A stretch of 17,272 bases of DNA from an uncultured Bacteriovorax sp. (GCA_946482295.1 CAMLRB010000057.1:1-17272); one strand, 5' to 3'; positions 7,464 to 15,792 are shown, counted from the stretch's first letter. Program-made: numbers and translations. Notes: generated by a model not told the origin, from the letters alone.

Positions 7464-9161
7464 TCAGGCTGAAGAAGACAGTTTATGAAGTGCTTGAAAA
7501 CTATAGATATACTCTTCAAGTGTTTTTACGTTCAACTTTAGAAGTGCTTCCTCTAATGGGCACTGCTCACTCAAGACCATTAAACGGGCAAATTGCTCTT
7601 CCCCCAAGGTATCTAGTAGATAAGCAACGAAGGCTTTAGCCTGTAGGTAGAGTCCATTTGCCTCTGGAAGATTCTTATCTAAATCGATAAGTTGTTTTTT
7701 ACCTGACAGAATTTCTGGCCTTTCAAAAAGATTCAAACTTTGTAGAGATCGCTGGAGAAAAGAGAGGTCTATCTTTTGATCTTGTGTCCATTCGCAAAGC
7801 CCTTCTACAAACCACTGAGGAAGCTTTAATCCTCTTTCTGCAATAAATAGATGTGTCAGTTCGTGTACAAGTGCGGGAGTTAGTTTGGTACCCAAATGAT
7901 GTAGAGTATGACCTGAAGATGTTGTGGCCCTTACCCATTCGGGTAAATCATGTTGGCCCGAGGCAAACCTTAATTCTTCCGGATAACCTGCAATATTTAC
8001 AAAAATTTTATTTTTCAACGGCCAAAGTCTTTTTTCTAAATCTATGATTGTTGCTTGAATTTTTTCAATCATTGGTTCAACTTGTTCGAGTTCGATCATT
8101 GAAATGAGCTCAAGCTTTTCATATTGTTTCAGAAAAACTGGTCTCAATAAAAAATTGCACCAATCGCGGAAAAAATTACAACTAACTGCTGGATCAGCAT
8201 CTGTGCCAATGTGATAATGAACTTGCTCAATGGCAGAACCGAAACATTTTTCTTTTATACTACAACCATCACATTGTTTATTATAAAAATCTCGTGCTTC
8301 AGCTATCGTCGAAGTCCACAATCCTTGCTCATAAAGATTTGTTAAATCTTTTATTTCTCGGTGAATTTTTTTTGTTCCACTCATAAGAGGAAAATAAAAA
8401 GTTCCATCCATATTCACATCAATGGCCAACCTTTTATCAAGTTTAGCAATTTTATTTTTTCCATTTTGTCCGTACTTAACGACTCTTCCCCAGGGACCAC
8501 TTATTGTTACACCTTTTCTTATTCCGTAATAAAAAACTTTCCGATAAAGCTCCATACCCACTTGGTGAGAAATCATATCGAGATTATAAAATTGATCTAG
8601 ATAGATTTTTTTAATACCGTGTTCGGCTGCGATATCTACAATTTCATGAAGGTTAAGATAATTTGAAGGCATCATGTATGAATTTATTTGTGCTGGAGCC
8701 TGATGTTTTTTTATAAGTTCCAAGGCTGGTTTCACCATGTGAAAGGTCCCTTTCCCTTTATGTGTTGGACGGGAAATATTATGAATATCTTCTGATCCAT
8801 CCACACTTACATGTAATTCAACATTATGTTTTTTGAAAAAAAGAATATCTTCTTCTTTTAACAAACTCCCATTTGTATTGATTACCCATTGAAGCTTTAT
8901 ACCATTGCAATTTTGGCCATAGCGAAGAACGCCATCCTTGATGACTTTTTTGTTTGCCATCGTTTCGCCACCATAAATTGAAATCATGGTTTGTTTGTTA
9001 CCCATGAGAGAGGCAACGTTTAAAAATTGATCTACTGCTTGATTGAAAACTTCTTGAGACATAACTCGGTTAGGAAGATTATTTTCTCCGAGCTCGAATA
9101 CATGGCAATTCGGACATTTGAAATTACATAAATTTGAAACATGTATCCTTAACCAATCCAA
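7464..9161 (-). CDS. Radical SAM/SPASM protein fused to a peptidase-MA-like metalloprotease domain
   Basis: 565 residues in two parts. The N-terminal part has CNFKCPNC (Cys12, 16, 19), YGGET (63-67) and a SPASM-like cluster region with Cys297, 300, 306, 328 and 335. From about residue 380 comes a gluzincin-like domain: HELTH (433-437) with the third zinc ligand probably Glu453 in WFVEGLCEW, followed by a helical tail with AKAFVAYLLDTLG as in peptidase MA family proteins. It could both modify and cut the precursor encoded next downstream. The start is a TTG at 9161 with AGGAG 5 nt before it; that Shine-Dalgarno overlaps the stop of the preceding gene, suggesting translational coupling. Both domains keep their key residues. 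The fusion is unusual; its order of action is inference. Confidence 0.85.
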   Translation of the reverse strand: MDWLRIHVSNLCNFKCPNCHVFELGENNLPNRVMSQEVFNQAVDQFLNVASLMGNKQTMISIYGGETMANKKVIKDGVLRYGQNCNGIKLQWVINTNGSLLKEEDILFFKKHNVELHVSVDGSEDIHNISRPTHKGKGTFHMVKPALELIKKHQAPAQINSYMMPSNYLNLHEIVDIAAEHGIKKIYLDQFYNLDMISHQVGMELYRKVFYYGIRKGVTISGPWGRVVKYGQNGKNKIAKLDKRLAIDVNMDGTFYFPLMSGTKKIHREIKDLTNLYEQGLWTSTIAEARDFYNKQCDGCSIKEKCFGSAIEQVHYHIGTDADPAVSCNFFRDWCNFLLRPVFLKQYEKLELISMIELEQVEPMIEKIQATIIDLEKRLWPLKNKIFVNIAGYPEELRFASGQHDLPEWVRATTSSGHTLHHLGTKLTPALVHELTHLFIAERGLKLPQWFVEGLCEWTQDQKIDLSFLQRSLQSLNLFERPEILSGKKQLIDLDKNLPEANGLYLQAKAFVAYLLDTLGEEQFARLMVLSEQCPLEEALLKLNVKTLEEYIYSFQALHKLSSSA

Positions 9162-9169
9162 AAAAACTC

Positions 9170-10228
9170 CTAAAACTCATTTACTAAAACTATCTCTTCA
9201 GCAAATGTTTTGCGTGGATTTGTTTCTTTACTTCCAAAAGTCTTAAACATCTTTACAATTTTTTCAGCTTGAGTAGTTGGCAAATCAATTATTCCAGAAA
9301 AACCAATGAGAGAATTAAAAATATTCTCAGGCATTGGGGCTTCAAGCAAATTGACCTTCCTGAAAGTATTAATAATTTTAAAACGCTCCTCTTCACTTAA
9401 TTTGCCATTTAAATAGATTAAGTTGCAGGGAACATTATAGCTATTAGTATAAGCGATTTTTACTCCAGGATACTTCGTAAACTGATTATTAGTATAACTA
9501 CCTAAAAAAATGAAGTCTACGGAGTTTCCATAGTTCCTCGATACATCGATTACTGCATCTACCCTGCCTGCTAATAGTGCTTTAATCATTGAGTCGCCTG
9601 ATCCATTTAGATGTAGTTCCTTCACTTTAATATTTGAATCAATGAGTAATTGAGTAACTAGAGGACCACCATTCTTAACAATTCTATTAGTAGCTACTTT
9701 TTTTCCTGCCAAATCTCCACCACCAGCAATGGGAGACTTATCAGGTACGACAACACTTACTTTATATTGGCATCTCATTTTTGCTTCACCTGAAGTATAA
9801 ACTTCAAATATTGGAAAGATGTCTATGCCTGCGGATAAAATTTCACCGATTAGTATAGTATCTGAACCTCCAATATCTGCATTCCACTTAGGTAATTTTG
9901 CTACATCTTTTTCATCAACTTCTTCCGCAGAAGTTTTAATCTTGAGCCCTAAACTTTCGAATGTTTTTAGTGAAAAAGTTTTATCAAGGCTGGTCATATC
10001 GACACGTTTTTTAATCGTGTACAACTGATACGAGTAAGTCTTATCTGTATTTGGGGCTGTTGGTTTTGGTTCGGCTGATTTTTCTGGAAGATCTAAGTCG
10101 AGATCAATTTTTGGAGCGTCTGATAGCGTAATGGTTTTAACAGGCGGCTTGGCCTTATTTCTTGTTGAGAAATAAATACCGATCGCAACAACAATAACAA
10201 GACTCGTAATGAGTATAGGTTTTTTCAT
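9170..10228 (-). CDS. Membrane-anchored periplasmic substrate-binding-like protein (PhnD/NMT1 type)
   Basis: 352 residues. An N-terminal membrane segment (4-20, ILITSLVIVVAIGIYF) with no lipobox suggests a signal anchor, followed by a Pro/Lys/Asp-rich linker (22-62) and a type-2 periplasmic-binding fold. Visible marks are GGSDTILIGEI (120-130), the hinge-like DLAGKKVATN (172-181), and a ligand-pocket stretch with GSGDSMIKALLAGRVDAVID (209-228). This resembles phosphonate- or nitrate/taurine-type binding proteins. No ABC permease or ATPase gene accompanies it here. It ends 8 bp before the radical SAM-protease gene, so it belongs to the same transcript. The ATG at 10228 follows GGGGG. Possible roles: sensing, receptor for the mature product, or delivery of a small molecule; none is shown by the sequence. 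Confidence 0.7.
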   Translation of the reverse strand: MKKPILITSLVIVVAIGIYFSTRNKAKPPVKTITLSDAPKIDLDLDLPEKSAEPKPTAPNTDKTYSYQLYTIKKRVDMTSLDKTFSLKTFESLGLKIKTSAEEVDEKDVAKLPKWNADIGGSDTILIGEILSAGIDIFPIFEVYTSGEAKMRCQYKVSVVVPDKSPIAGGGDLAGKKVATNRIVKNGGPLVTQLLIDSNIKVKELHLNGSGDSMIKALLAGRVDAVIDVSRNYGNSVDFIFLGSYTNNQFTKYPGVKIAYTNSYNVPCNLIYLNGKLSEEERFKIINTFRKVNLLEAPMPENIFNSLIGFSGIIDLPTTQAEKIVKMFKTFGSKETNPRKTFAEEIVLVNEF

Positions 10229-10296
10229 GGAACCCCCAAAAAACGTTCACTAGTATACGAATTTTAGAATCATTGTATAAAAATAGCCAATAAATT

Positions 10297-11112
10297 TTAT
10301 TCGATCTTCCTATAGACAGTGGCTAGAAAAACATCCGGGATGTTTAATGAATTGAAAACGGCTTTAGAATAATCTTCAGATTCAAACTTCTCATATAATT
10401 CAAAAGTTTCTCTGTCGATCCTTTGACAAGTTAACCCGACTTCCAACTCATGATATCTCGAAAGAGAAAAGGATTCTTTGGGAGTGAATTCATTTGAGTT
10501 TTTTAGATCTAAGTAAGCAGCGCCTTTTGAAAGGCCAAGATGGATAATTGTATTATCAGAACAAAACCACTGTGTAGCACCATCAAATAGGGCCCATTCT
10601 CGCATTGATGAAAGCTTTTGCAACTGAGTGGCTGAGATTTTTTGGGGGATTTGACCTAGAACATCCGAAATCATTTGATAAAAACCATTGAGGTAATCTA
10701 AATGTTTGGCGGGATTAAAAGCTGAAAATGTCTCTATATATAAATAACTTTCGCACTCATTCACATTAATTAAAGACTTCAACTGGTTGAGAGAATCTCG
10801 AATTAAATATAGTGGCGAAAGCCATGGATCCATCAGAAGTGTGACAAGAATTTTTTTAGGTTTGAATAAACTTTTGCCTGTTTTAAACTTAAAGAATTTT
10901 TGATTTTTATTAAGACTTAACAAAGTTGCACATTGATGATGAATAATTTCGTTTTCATTTAACTTTTTTTGATAACTACTCCACGCTATTGCAAAAAAAC
11001 CTTTGCGATTAACATCTAATTCGACAGGGGAAGCATACTGACTAAAATAAGAAACCCCACCGTCATCCTGGGAAGCACTCAATGTTGGAAACTCAATTAG
11101 TATTTCGCTCAT
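10297..11112 (-). CDS. Hypothetical protein coupled to a glycosyltransferase
   Basis: 271 residues; I do not recognise the family. No signal peptide or membrane segment is visible. It is rich in aromatic residues and Lys, with segments such as LVTLLMDPWLSPLYLIRDSL and DNTIIHLGLSKGAAYLDL that suggest a globular alpha/beta fold. The frame opens at a TTG (11127), but the ATG at 11112 overlaps the stop of the glycosyltransferase gene as ATGA and has GGAG 8 nt upstream, so this start is preferred. That overlap implies translational coupling and a shared task with the glycosyltransferase. A 68-bp gap follows before the binding-protein gene. Confidence 0.7.
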   Translation of the reverse strand: MSEILIEFPTLSASQDDGGVSYFSQYASPVELDVNRKGFFAIAWSSYQKKLNENEIIHHQCATLLSLNKNQKFFKFKTGKSLFKPKKILVTLLMDPWLSPLYLIRDSLNQLKSLINVNECESYLYIETFSAFNPAKHLDYLNGFYQMISDVLGQIPQKISATQLQKLSSMREWALFDGATQWFCSDNTIIHLGLSKGAAYLDLKNSNEFTPKESFSLSRYHELEVGLTCQRIDRETFELYEKFESEDYSKAVFNSLNIPDVFLATVYRKIE

Positions 11113-12347
11113 GAGTTTTTCTCCCAAAAAGGAGCATAAACTGCTCTATAATTTTCTAAACTCAAACTTGAATCTGCGTGAAAAAATCTTTGAGGACCAC
11201 TGACAGCAAGTTGATTAAAGATTTCCTTAAATCCCTTAAATTTACCAGAAGCCAAAAATACTTCCTTCAATTTTTCCGCAACAGATTCCAGGGAATAATA
11301 ATAACGAACATTTTCCTGTAAGTGACTGCGATTTATTTCGTAAAAACTCTCCGGCATTTCGCCAGAAAATTTAATCTCATAACCCTTAGACAAGACATCA
11401 ACTGTCAAAAAATGGATTTTGAAATTCACAACCTGTGAAAAATCTTTAAAACCTCCCCAAGAGGTAAGAATTAACGGTAGCCCCGTGGCCATTGCCTCAA
11501 GAGGTGCGCATCCAAAATCTTCATCATGAAAGAGACTCAAACTTATAAAAGCATCAGCTGCATTATAAAGACTATTCAATTCTTCTGCTGAGACGCTTTC
11601 CATAAATTTTACATTAGATAAACTATTAGATGAAATAACTTTTGCAAACTGTGACCCAAGAAGCTCAGAAGTTCCAATTGTTGCTCCCTCAAAATCATCT
11701 TCATTCCCAACAATGATCAGTTTTAAATTCGTAAATGATTCATTGATATGATTGAAGTATGAGATTAATGATCCTATATTTTTTTGATTCGCCAGCCTGC
11801 CCGAATAAATGAAAAGCTTTTCATCCTTTAGAATATCCAATTGCATTCGCTTTTTTTCGCGAAGAACTTCTGAGTAAAAAAAAGTTTTTTTATCAAATGA
11901 AAAAGGAACTACTGAGACTTTTCCATTCAGTAAATTTTCAACTACTTTTTTATAGGCCGTTGAGGGAGCAACCCAAGAAACTTCTTTATTAAGAAGAGAG
12001 TCCTCTAAACCTTTCCATCTCTTAATTTGCCTAATAAAATCACCATAGAGATGGAAGACATACTGCGTATTCGATTCTTTAAGAATCTGGAGCAAAAAAT
12101 GAAAGAATTGACTTCTGTAAACAGCAGGATGAGTGATAACTATTGTTCTCGGAGGTGATTTAAGTATTTGCCTGAAAAATTCATTATAATTTTCTTCAAA
12201 CGGAAGTTTAGATTTCGTATCAGGAAGTGAAAAAACTTCACAATCTTTAACCATCTTATAAGATTTAATTAGATTGTTATTAATTGCATTTACGCTTGCA
12301 ATATCCTGAACGCAAGAAGTAATCAAAATCGTTTTTAATGAGTTCAT
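11109..12347 (-). CDS. Glycosyltransferase family 4-like protein
   Basis: 412 residues of GT-B fold. The C-terminal nucleotide-sugar-binding half has YSGRLANQKN (181-190), typical of GT4 enzymes, and the EX7E motif with Glu276 and Glu284 in EDFGCAPLEAMATGLP, followed by TSWGG. The N-terminal acceptor half is divergent. GT4 enzymes transfer sugars from UDP- or GDP-sugars to lipids, polysaccharides, proteins or small molecules; the acceptor is not evident here. No clear Shine-Dalgarno precedes the ATG at 12347. The gene diverges from the DUF1513-like lipoprotein gene across 54 bp. Its coupling to an unknown protein and proximity to the RiPP genes leaves open either envelope glycan synthesis or peptide glycosylation. 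Confidence 0.85.
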   Translation of the reverse strand: MNSLKTILITSCVQDIASVNAINNNLIKSYKMVKDCEVFSLPDTKSKLPFEENYNEFFRQILKSPPRTIVITHPAVYRSQFFHFLLQILKESNTQYVFHLYGDFIRQIKRWKGLEDSLLNKEVSWVAPSTAYKKVVENLLNGKVSVVPFSFDKKTFFYSEVLREKKRMQLDILKDEKLFIYSGRLANQKNIGSLISYFNHINESFTNLKLIIVGNEDDFEGATIGTSELLGSQFAKVISSNSLSNVKFMESVSAEELNSLYNAADAFISLSLFHDEDFGCAPLEAMATGLPLILTSWGGFKDFSQVVNFKIHFLTVDVLSKGYEIKFSGEMPESFYEINRSHLQENVRYYYSLESVAEKLKEVFLASGKFKGFKEIFNQLAVSGPQRFFHADSSLSLENYRAVYAPFWEKNS

Positions 12348-12401
12348 AAGACTATCGTAACAATATATTTATCTCAGTTCAAATTGTGTTAATATGAATC
12401 T
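12348..12401. promoter_or_regulatory. 54-bp divergent intergenic region
   Basis: It must hold promoters for both flanking genes. Plus strand: TAATAT (12390-12395), preceded by TGT, lies so close to the ATG at 12402 that a leaderless transcript is possible. Minus strand: TTGAAC, 17 bp, TACGAT likewise ends a few bases before the ATG at 12347. Neither gene has a clear Shine-Dalgarno. Weak evidence only. Confidence 0.3.
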
Positions 12402-13517
12402 ATGGACAGACGCGATTTTGTTTTAAAATCTCTTGGCTTAACAGGGTTGCTACTACTTAATAGCTGTGCGACTTCTCGTAAGCTTAATTTAAATTCGGAT
12501 ACAAAATTTCTCATTGGATCAGGTAAAGAAAACCAGCTCGCTAAAGTTGGTTATAAAATTTCCACTCCAGTTAAAAGCAGACTGGTACTTTCGCAAATTA
12601 ATCATGACTTAATTGAAATAACCACTCCATGCAAAGCCCATGAAATTATCGTTTCCCCGGTTGATAACAATTTAGTGTTTGCTGCAAGTAAATGGGGGCG
12701 CGAGGCTTACATCGCCGACATTCATAAAAAAGTTGTTACGGGAGAAGTTCGGCTCAAGGATGGGGAATTATTTTATGGACATAGTTTATTCACCCCAGAT
12801 GGAGCCTTCATTCTGGCAACATTGACCCGCGAAGATGATCGCCAAGGCTTCGTTTCGATTAGAGACAGAGTCACTTTAAGAGAGCTCAAAAAAATATCAA
12901 CTTTCGGACAAAACCCACATCAAATATCATGGATTGATCCAGGCAACGTTGTGGCAATCATGAATTCAAATCATGCACAATTTAGCGATACCGATCATGC
13001 ACTATTAACTTATGTTGACATTCACAGCGGCAAATTACTAAAAAAATATTCAACCAGTTTACCGAAATACAGCCATTTCAAAATGGATGAGGGGCTAACA
13101 TCCGCAATTCTTTGTAGAAGCTCTAGCCCGGGCCTTGAAAGACTCTATGAGAAATTGGATTTAAGTACGGGAGAATTATGTCTCTCTCCAAAAGTTTCAC
13201 TTCCAAACGGAATACCAACTGAAAGCCTTAGCCTAATCATTTTAGAAAAACAGAATATTGCGATCATAACCATTATAGGACTCAAGCAAATTGTTGTTTG
13301 GAATTATAAAACAAATTCTCAATTATTTGTTCAGCATACTAAAGACGAACCACATGGTATTGGAAAAGATATCACAGAAAAATTTATCTACGTTACATAT
13401 GCAGGCGAAGATTCGAACTACCTAGAGATTTATAATCTTGAGAGTTTTTTAAAGAGAAAGATGGATGTACAGATGAGTCTGACCACTGGAAATGGAAGTC
13501 ACTTAACTATCATATAG
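12402..13517 (+). CDS. DUF1513-like beta-propeller lipoprotein with Tat-type signal
   Basis: 371 residues. The N-terminus starts MDRRDFVLKSLGLTG, a twin-arginine pattern (RRDFVLK), and continues to a lipobox LLNSC with Cys22, so it is probably exported folded and lipid-anchored. The body resembles DUF1513 proteins (beta-propeller): YGHSLFTPDGAFILAT (about 133-148), QGFVSIRD, then GQNPHQISW and a late EPHGIG. Family members are often found beside imelysin-like iron-regulated proteins, but no such partner lies in this window. The function is unknown. It diverges from the glycosyltransferase gene and its 3' end overlaps the convergent ligase gene by 8 bp; no terminator hairpin is visible between them. 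Confidence 0.78.
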   Translation: MDRRDFVLKSLGLTGLLLLNSCATSRKLNLNSDTKFLIGSGKENQLAKVGYKISTPVKSRLVLSQINHDLIEITTPCKAHEIIVSPVDNNLVFAASKWGREAYIADIHKKVVTGEVRLKDGELFYGHSLFTPDGAFILATLTREDDRQGFVSIRDRVTLRELKKISTFGQNPHQISWIDPGNVVAIMNSNHAQFSDTDHALLTYVDIHSGKLLKKYSTSLPKYSHFKMDEGLTSAILCRSSSPGLERLYEKLDLSTGELCLSPKVSLPNGIPTESLSLIILEKQNIAIITIIGLKQIVVWNYKTNSQLFVQHTKDEPHGIGKDITEKFIYVTYAGEDSNYLEIYNLESFLKRKMDVQMSLTTGNGSHLTII

Positions 13518-14730
13518 TTCTTTTTTTCTTTAATTCAACTTCAGCAATGGGGTCATAAAACTCAATGTCTGCCGGGACCTTGAATCTATCGAGTTTATTC
13601 ATACAAAATTCTTTTAGCTTAATAATAAATTCTTCATTTCTATTTTCATGTTTAACAAATATCCGAGCTGCAACAATTTGATTTGTTAGAAGAAAATCCT
13701 TTCCAAAAACTTTAGCACTTAGGACGCCAGGAAAACTCATTAGTACATCTTCTACTTCGAATGGTGAAACTTTTTCACCGCCGACAATAATCCAGTCTGA
13801 TTCACGCCCAAGAATAACAAAGGCATCATCCTGTTTTTTTACTCGATCTCCAGTTGAATACCATTCTTCTAATGAGAATGGATAATTAAGATACCCCTTG
13901 AAAGATTCTGGCTGTTTTATTTGCAGAACATTATTTTTAACACGTAGACTATTCTCCATATTTTTAAACGTTAAAAAAGCCGATGAGGAACTAAGCGATT
14001 TCAATCCCAATATACCTGTCTCCGTCATTCCATAAGTTTGATAAAGTGGAACAGATGGGAAATCTAAAGGCCACCTATCTAGTACAAATTGAGAGATAGG
14101 TTCAGTACCAAAAGTCACAAGCTTCAAACTACTCAGATCGTATTTTAAAAATTCTTTTGAAGCCAACAACATTGCTAAAAAGCTTGATGTAGAAGAAAAC
14201 AAAGTGATTGTTTCCTTTTCAATGAGATGACAAATAGATTCTGGATCGCGTTTTGCCACACAAACGCCTGTCCCGCCTGAGGATAACAACTGCAAAAGAG
14301 TATTAACTCCACCAATGTGATCAAACTTCATAAAGAGAATTGACTTATATTTCTTTTTAGGAATTTTTAATTGTGAAATAAATTGTTCAAGATTATGGAG
14401 TGCTGCTTTTTCTATACCAGTACTTCCACTTGTGAATAAAACCAAACCGCTACCTTTTTCATTTTTCATGGCCTGAATTAATTCATTTTTTGTCTTTATG
14501 TTTGTATTGCTGATTGAAAGAGAGCTATTTGTTTCAAGAATAAATTCACATTCTGCTACTTTTATCCTTTCCTCATTCATTTGTCCTAATGGAACTACAA
14601 TACATTTTTTTCTCATGCACGCTAAAAAACATGAGATAGAATTAATATTAAAATCTCCAATGATCGCGACCACACTACCATCTGGGATTTGCTTTAATTT
14701 TTCCAAAGATTCATCAATCTTTATGTCCAA
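13510..14730 (-). CDS. AMP-forming acyl ligase (ANL superfamily), start probably further upstream
   Basis: Adenylates a carboxylic acid and loads it on a thiol, here probably the carrier protein encoded upstream. Motifs, numbered from the TTG at 14730: P-loop LFTSGSTG (98-105), YQTYGMTETG (230-239), YSTGD (291-295), GRESDWIIVGGEKVSP (308-323). The C-terminus ends in a Lys-rich VELKKKRTI, where the catalytic Lys should lie. The interval starts at TTG 14730, but the same frame upstream reads NIAIIEGHESITYERLD, a normal ANL N-terminus. No ATG, GTG or TTG occurs between the in-frame stop (14847-14845) and 14730, so initiation may use CTG at 14793 or ATT at 14799. It follows the SDR gene directly. 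DltA-like ligases are the nearest functional analogy; the substrate is unknown. Confidence 0.85.
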   Translation of the reverse strand: MDIKIDESLEKLKQIPDGSVVAIIGDFNINSISCFLACMRKKCIVVPLGQMNEERIKVAECEFILETNSSLSISNTNIKTKNELIQAMKNEKGSGLVLFTSGSTGIEKAALHNLEQFISQLKIPKKKYKSILFMKFDHIGGVNTLLQLLSSGGTGVCVAKRDPESICHLIEKETITLFSSTSSFLAMLLASKEFLKYDLSSLKLVTFGTEPISQFVLDRWPLDFPSVPLYQTYGMTETGILGLKSLSSSSAFLTFKNMENSLRVKNNVLQIKQPESFKGYLNYPFSLEEWYSTGDRVKKQDDAFVILGRESDWIIVGGEKVSPFEVEDVLMSFPGVLSAKVFGKDFLLTNQIVAARIFVKHENRNEEFIIKLKEFCMNKLDRFKVPADIEFYDPIAEVELKKKRTI

Positions 14731-14798
14731 TCGCTCATAAGTGATAGACTCATGCCCTTCAATGATTGCAATATTCTTTGAAAATTTTCGCAGGTTAA

Positions 14799-15476
14799 TT
14801 AAACACCACCAAAGAAAAAGTTCTGATTCGTAATTTTTTGGCTTTTAGCAGAGATAATGAAATCAAAAACGTGCTTCAAATCTGTTTCGTCCAAGTGATC
14901 GCGAACAATAAGTTGGTCATGTATTTTATCTAACTGCTCGGTTGTTAAACCTTGTATCAACTGTGTATTAACTAGTGAAAGCCCAACGTTATTTACAGTG
15001 ATACCGAATGGGTAAAGCTCCTTCGCCCAAATGGTTGTCATTTTTTCAAGAGCTGCTTTTGTCAGCAGATATTGTACTTCGCCGGTGATATTGAGCTTCG
15101 TTCCAATTGTCGTTATGTTTATAATTCGGCCAAATTTTCGTTCAATCATCCCTTTTGCTATTTCTTGGGTGAGCAAATAAGGCGCTTTAATATTTGTTTG
15201 AATTGCTACATCTAAATTATCTTCAGTTGATAGTAAGAAGGGATTTATACGCGCAATCGCAGCATTGTTTATAAAAACATCTACACCAGGTAATGTTTCT
15301 ATTAATTTTTTTAACTGAGAACTATCGGTGAGATCACATTTAAAATGCTTATATTTTATATCATTAAATTCTTTATCATTTCTTGAAACTCCAAAAACAT
15401 CATGTCCTTCTGATAGAAAGAGACGTGTCAACATTTCTCCTACCCCACGAGAAGTTCCTGTAATTAAAATTTTCAT
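14799..15476 (-). CDS. Short-chain dehydrogenase/reductase (SDR)
   Basis: 225-residue classical SDR, a Rossmann NAD(P)H oxidoreductase. Visible motifs: TGTSRGVG (6-13) for cofactor binding, NNAA (70-73), Asn95, Thr122/123 where the usual catalytic Ser sits, and YLLTK giving Tyr136 and Lys140. CDLT (47-50) is the usual Asp near the adenine. The start ATG overlaps the stop of the carrier-protein gene by 4 bases (ATGA), and its stop lies against the presumed start of the ligase gene, so the three are co-translated. Inferred role: reduction or oxidation of an acyl group held on the carrier protein, FabG-like. Action on a free sugar or alcohol is the alternative. Confidence 0.88.
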   Translation of the reverse strand: MKILITGTSRGVGEMLTRLFLSEGHDVFGVSRNDKEFNDIKYKHFKCDLTDSSQLKKLIETLPGVDVFINNAAIARINPFLLSTEDNLDVAIQTNIKAPYLLTQEIAKGMIERKFGRIINITTIGTKLNITGEVQYLLTKAALEKMTTIWAKELYPFGITVNNVGLSLVNTQLIQGLTTEQLDKIHDQLIVRDHLDETDLKHVFDFIISAKSQKITNQNFFFGGV

Positions 15477-15766
15477 TTCATCTTTTCCTCAATGAATTCT
15501 GCTAAAGTACCAACAGTTCTAAAAGGACTTTGAGTTGCGCTCATTGCTTTGGAACTGACTAGACTAATTTTAAGTGCACTCTTTGATTTAATCTTTTTTT
15601 CGAGATGGACAATAAGATGTACTAAACCAATACTATCCAGAAATCCTGAACGGCCAAACAATGCTGTTTCTTCATCAATTTTTAAATGTGTGTTAATTTT
15701 TAAAAAACTTCGATTGGCCTCTAAAAACTCCATAATCCAAATTGTGATTTCTGAACTTGTTAACAC
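15473..15766 (-). CDS. Acyl/peptidyl carrier protein
   Basis: 97 residues with the four-helix carrier fold. GFLDSIGLVHLIVHLE (41-56) contains the DS[IL] phosphopantetheine site, with Ser45 as the attachment residue. It is longer than a typical ACP, with an extra Lys/Ser-rich stretch at about 58-80, which also makes the last helix region atypical. The GTG start at 15766 has GAGGGAG 4 nt upstream. It is first in the carrier > SDR > ligase operon, and the ligase is the likely loader. By analogy with DltC it may carry the acyl group to the membrane acyltransferase encoded from the right edge of the window. Confidence 0.85.
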   Translation of the reverse strand: MLTSSEITIWIMEFLEANRSFLKINTHLKIDEETALFGRSGFLDSIGLVHLIVHLEKKIKSKSALKISLVSSKAMSATQSPFRTVGTLAEFIEEKMK

Positions 15767-15792
15767 CGCGCTCCCTCTTCTACTAAAAAATA

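Noticed and set aside
7853..8047. 64-codon plus-strand frame opposite the HExxH domain
   Set aside because: Fully antisense to the conserved metalloprotease signature, so explained as a shadow.
8361..8600. 79-codon plus-strand frame inside the radical SAM-protease gene
   Set aside because: Antisense to a gene with intact catalytic motifs; no start signals and no recognisable domain.
14498..14740. 80-codon plus-strand frame opposite the N-terminal part of the ligase
   Set aside because: Antisense shadow; the minus-strand frame shows clear ANL motifs and continues upstream of it.
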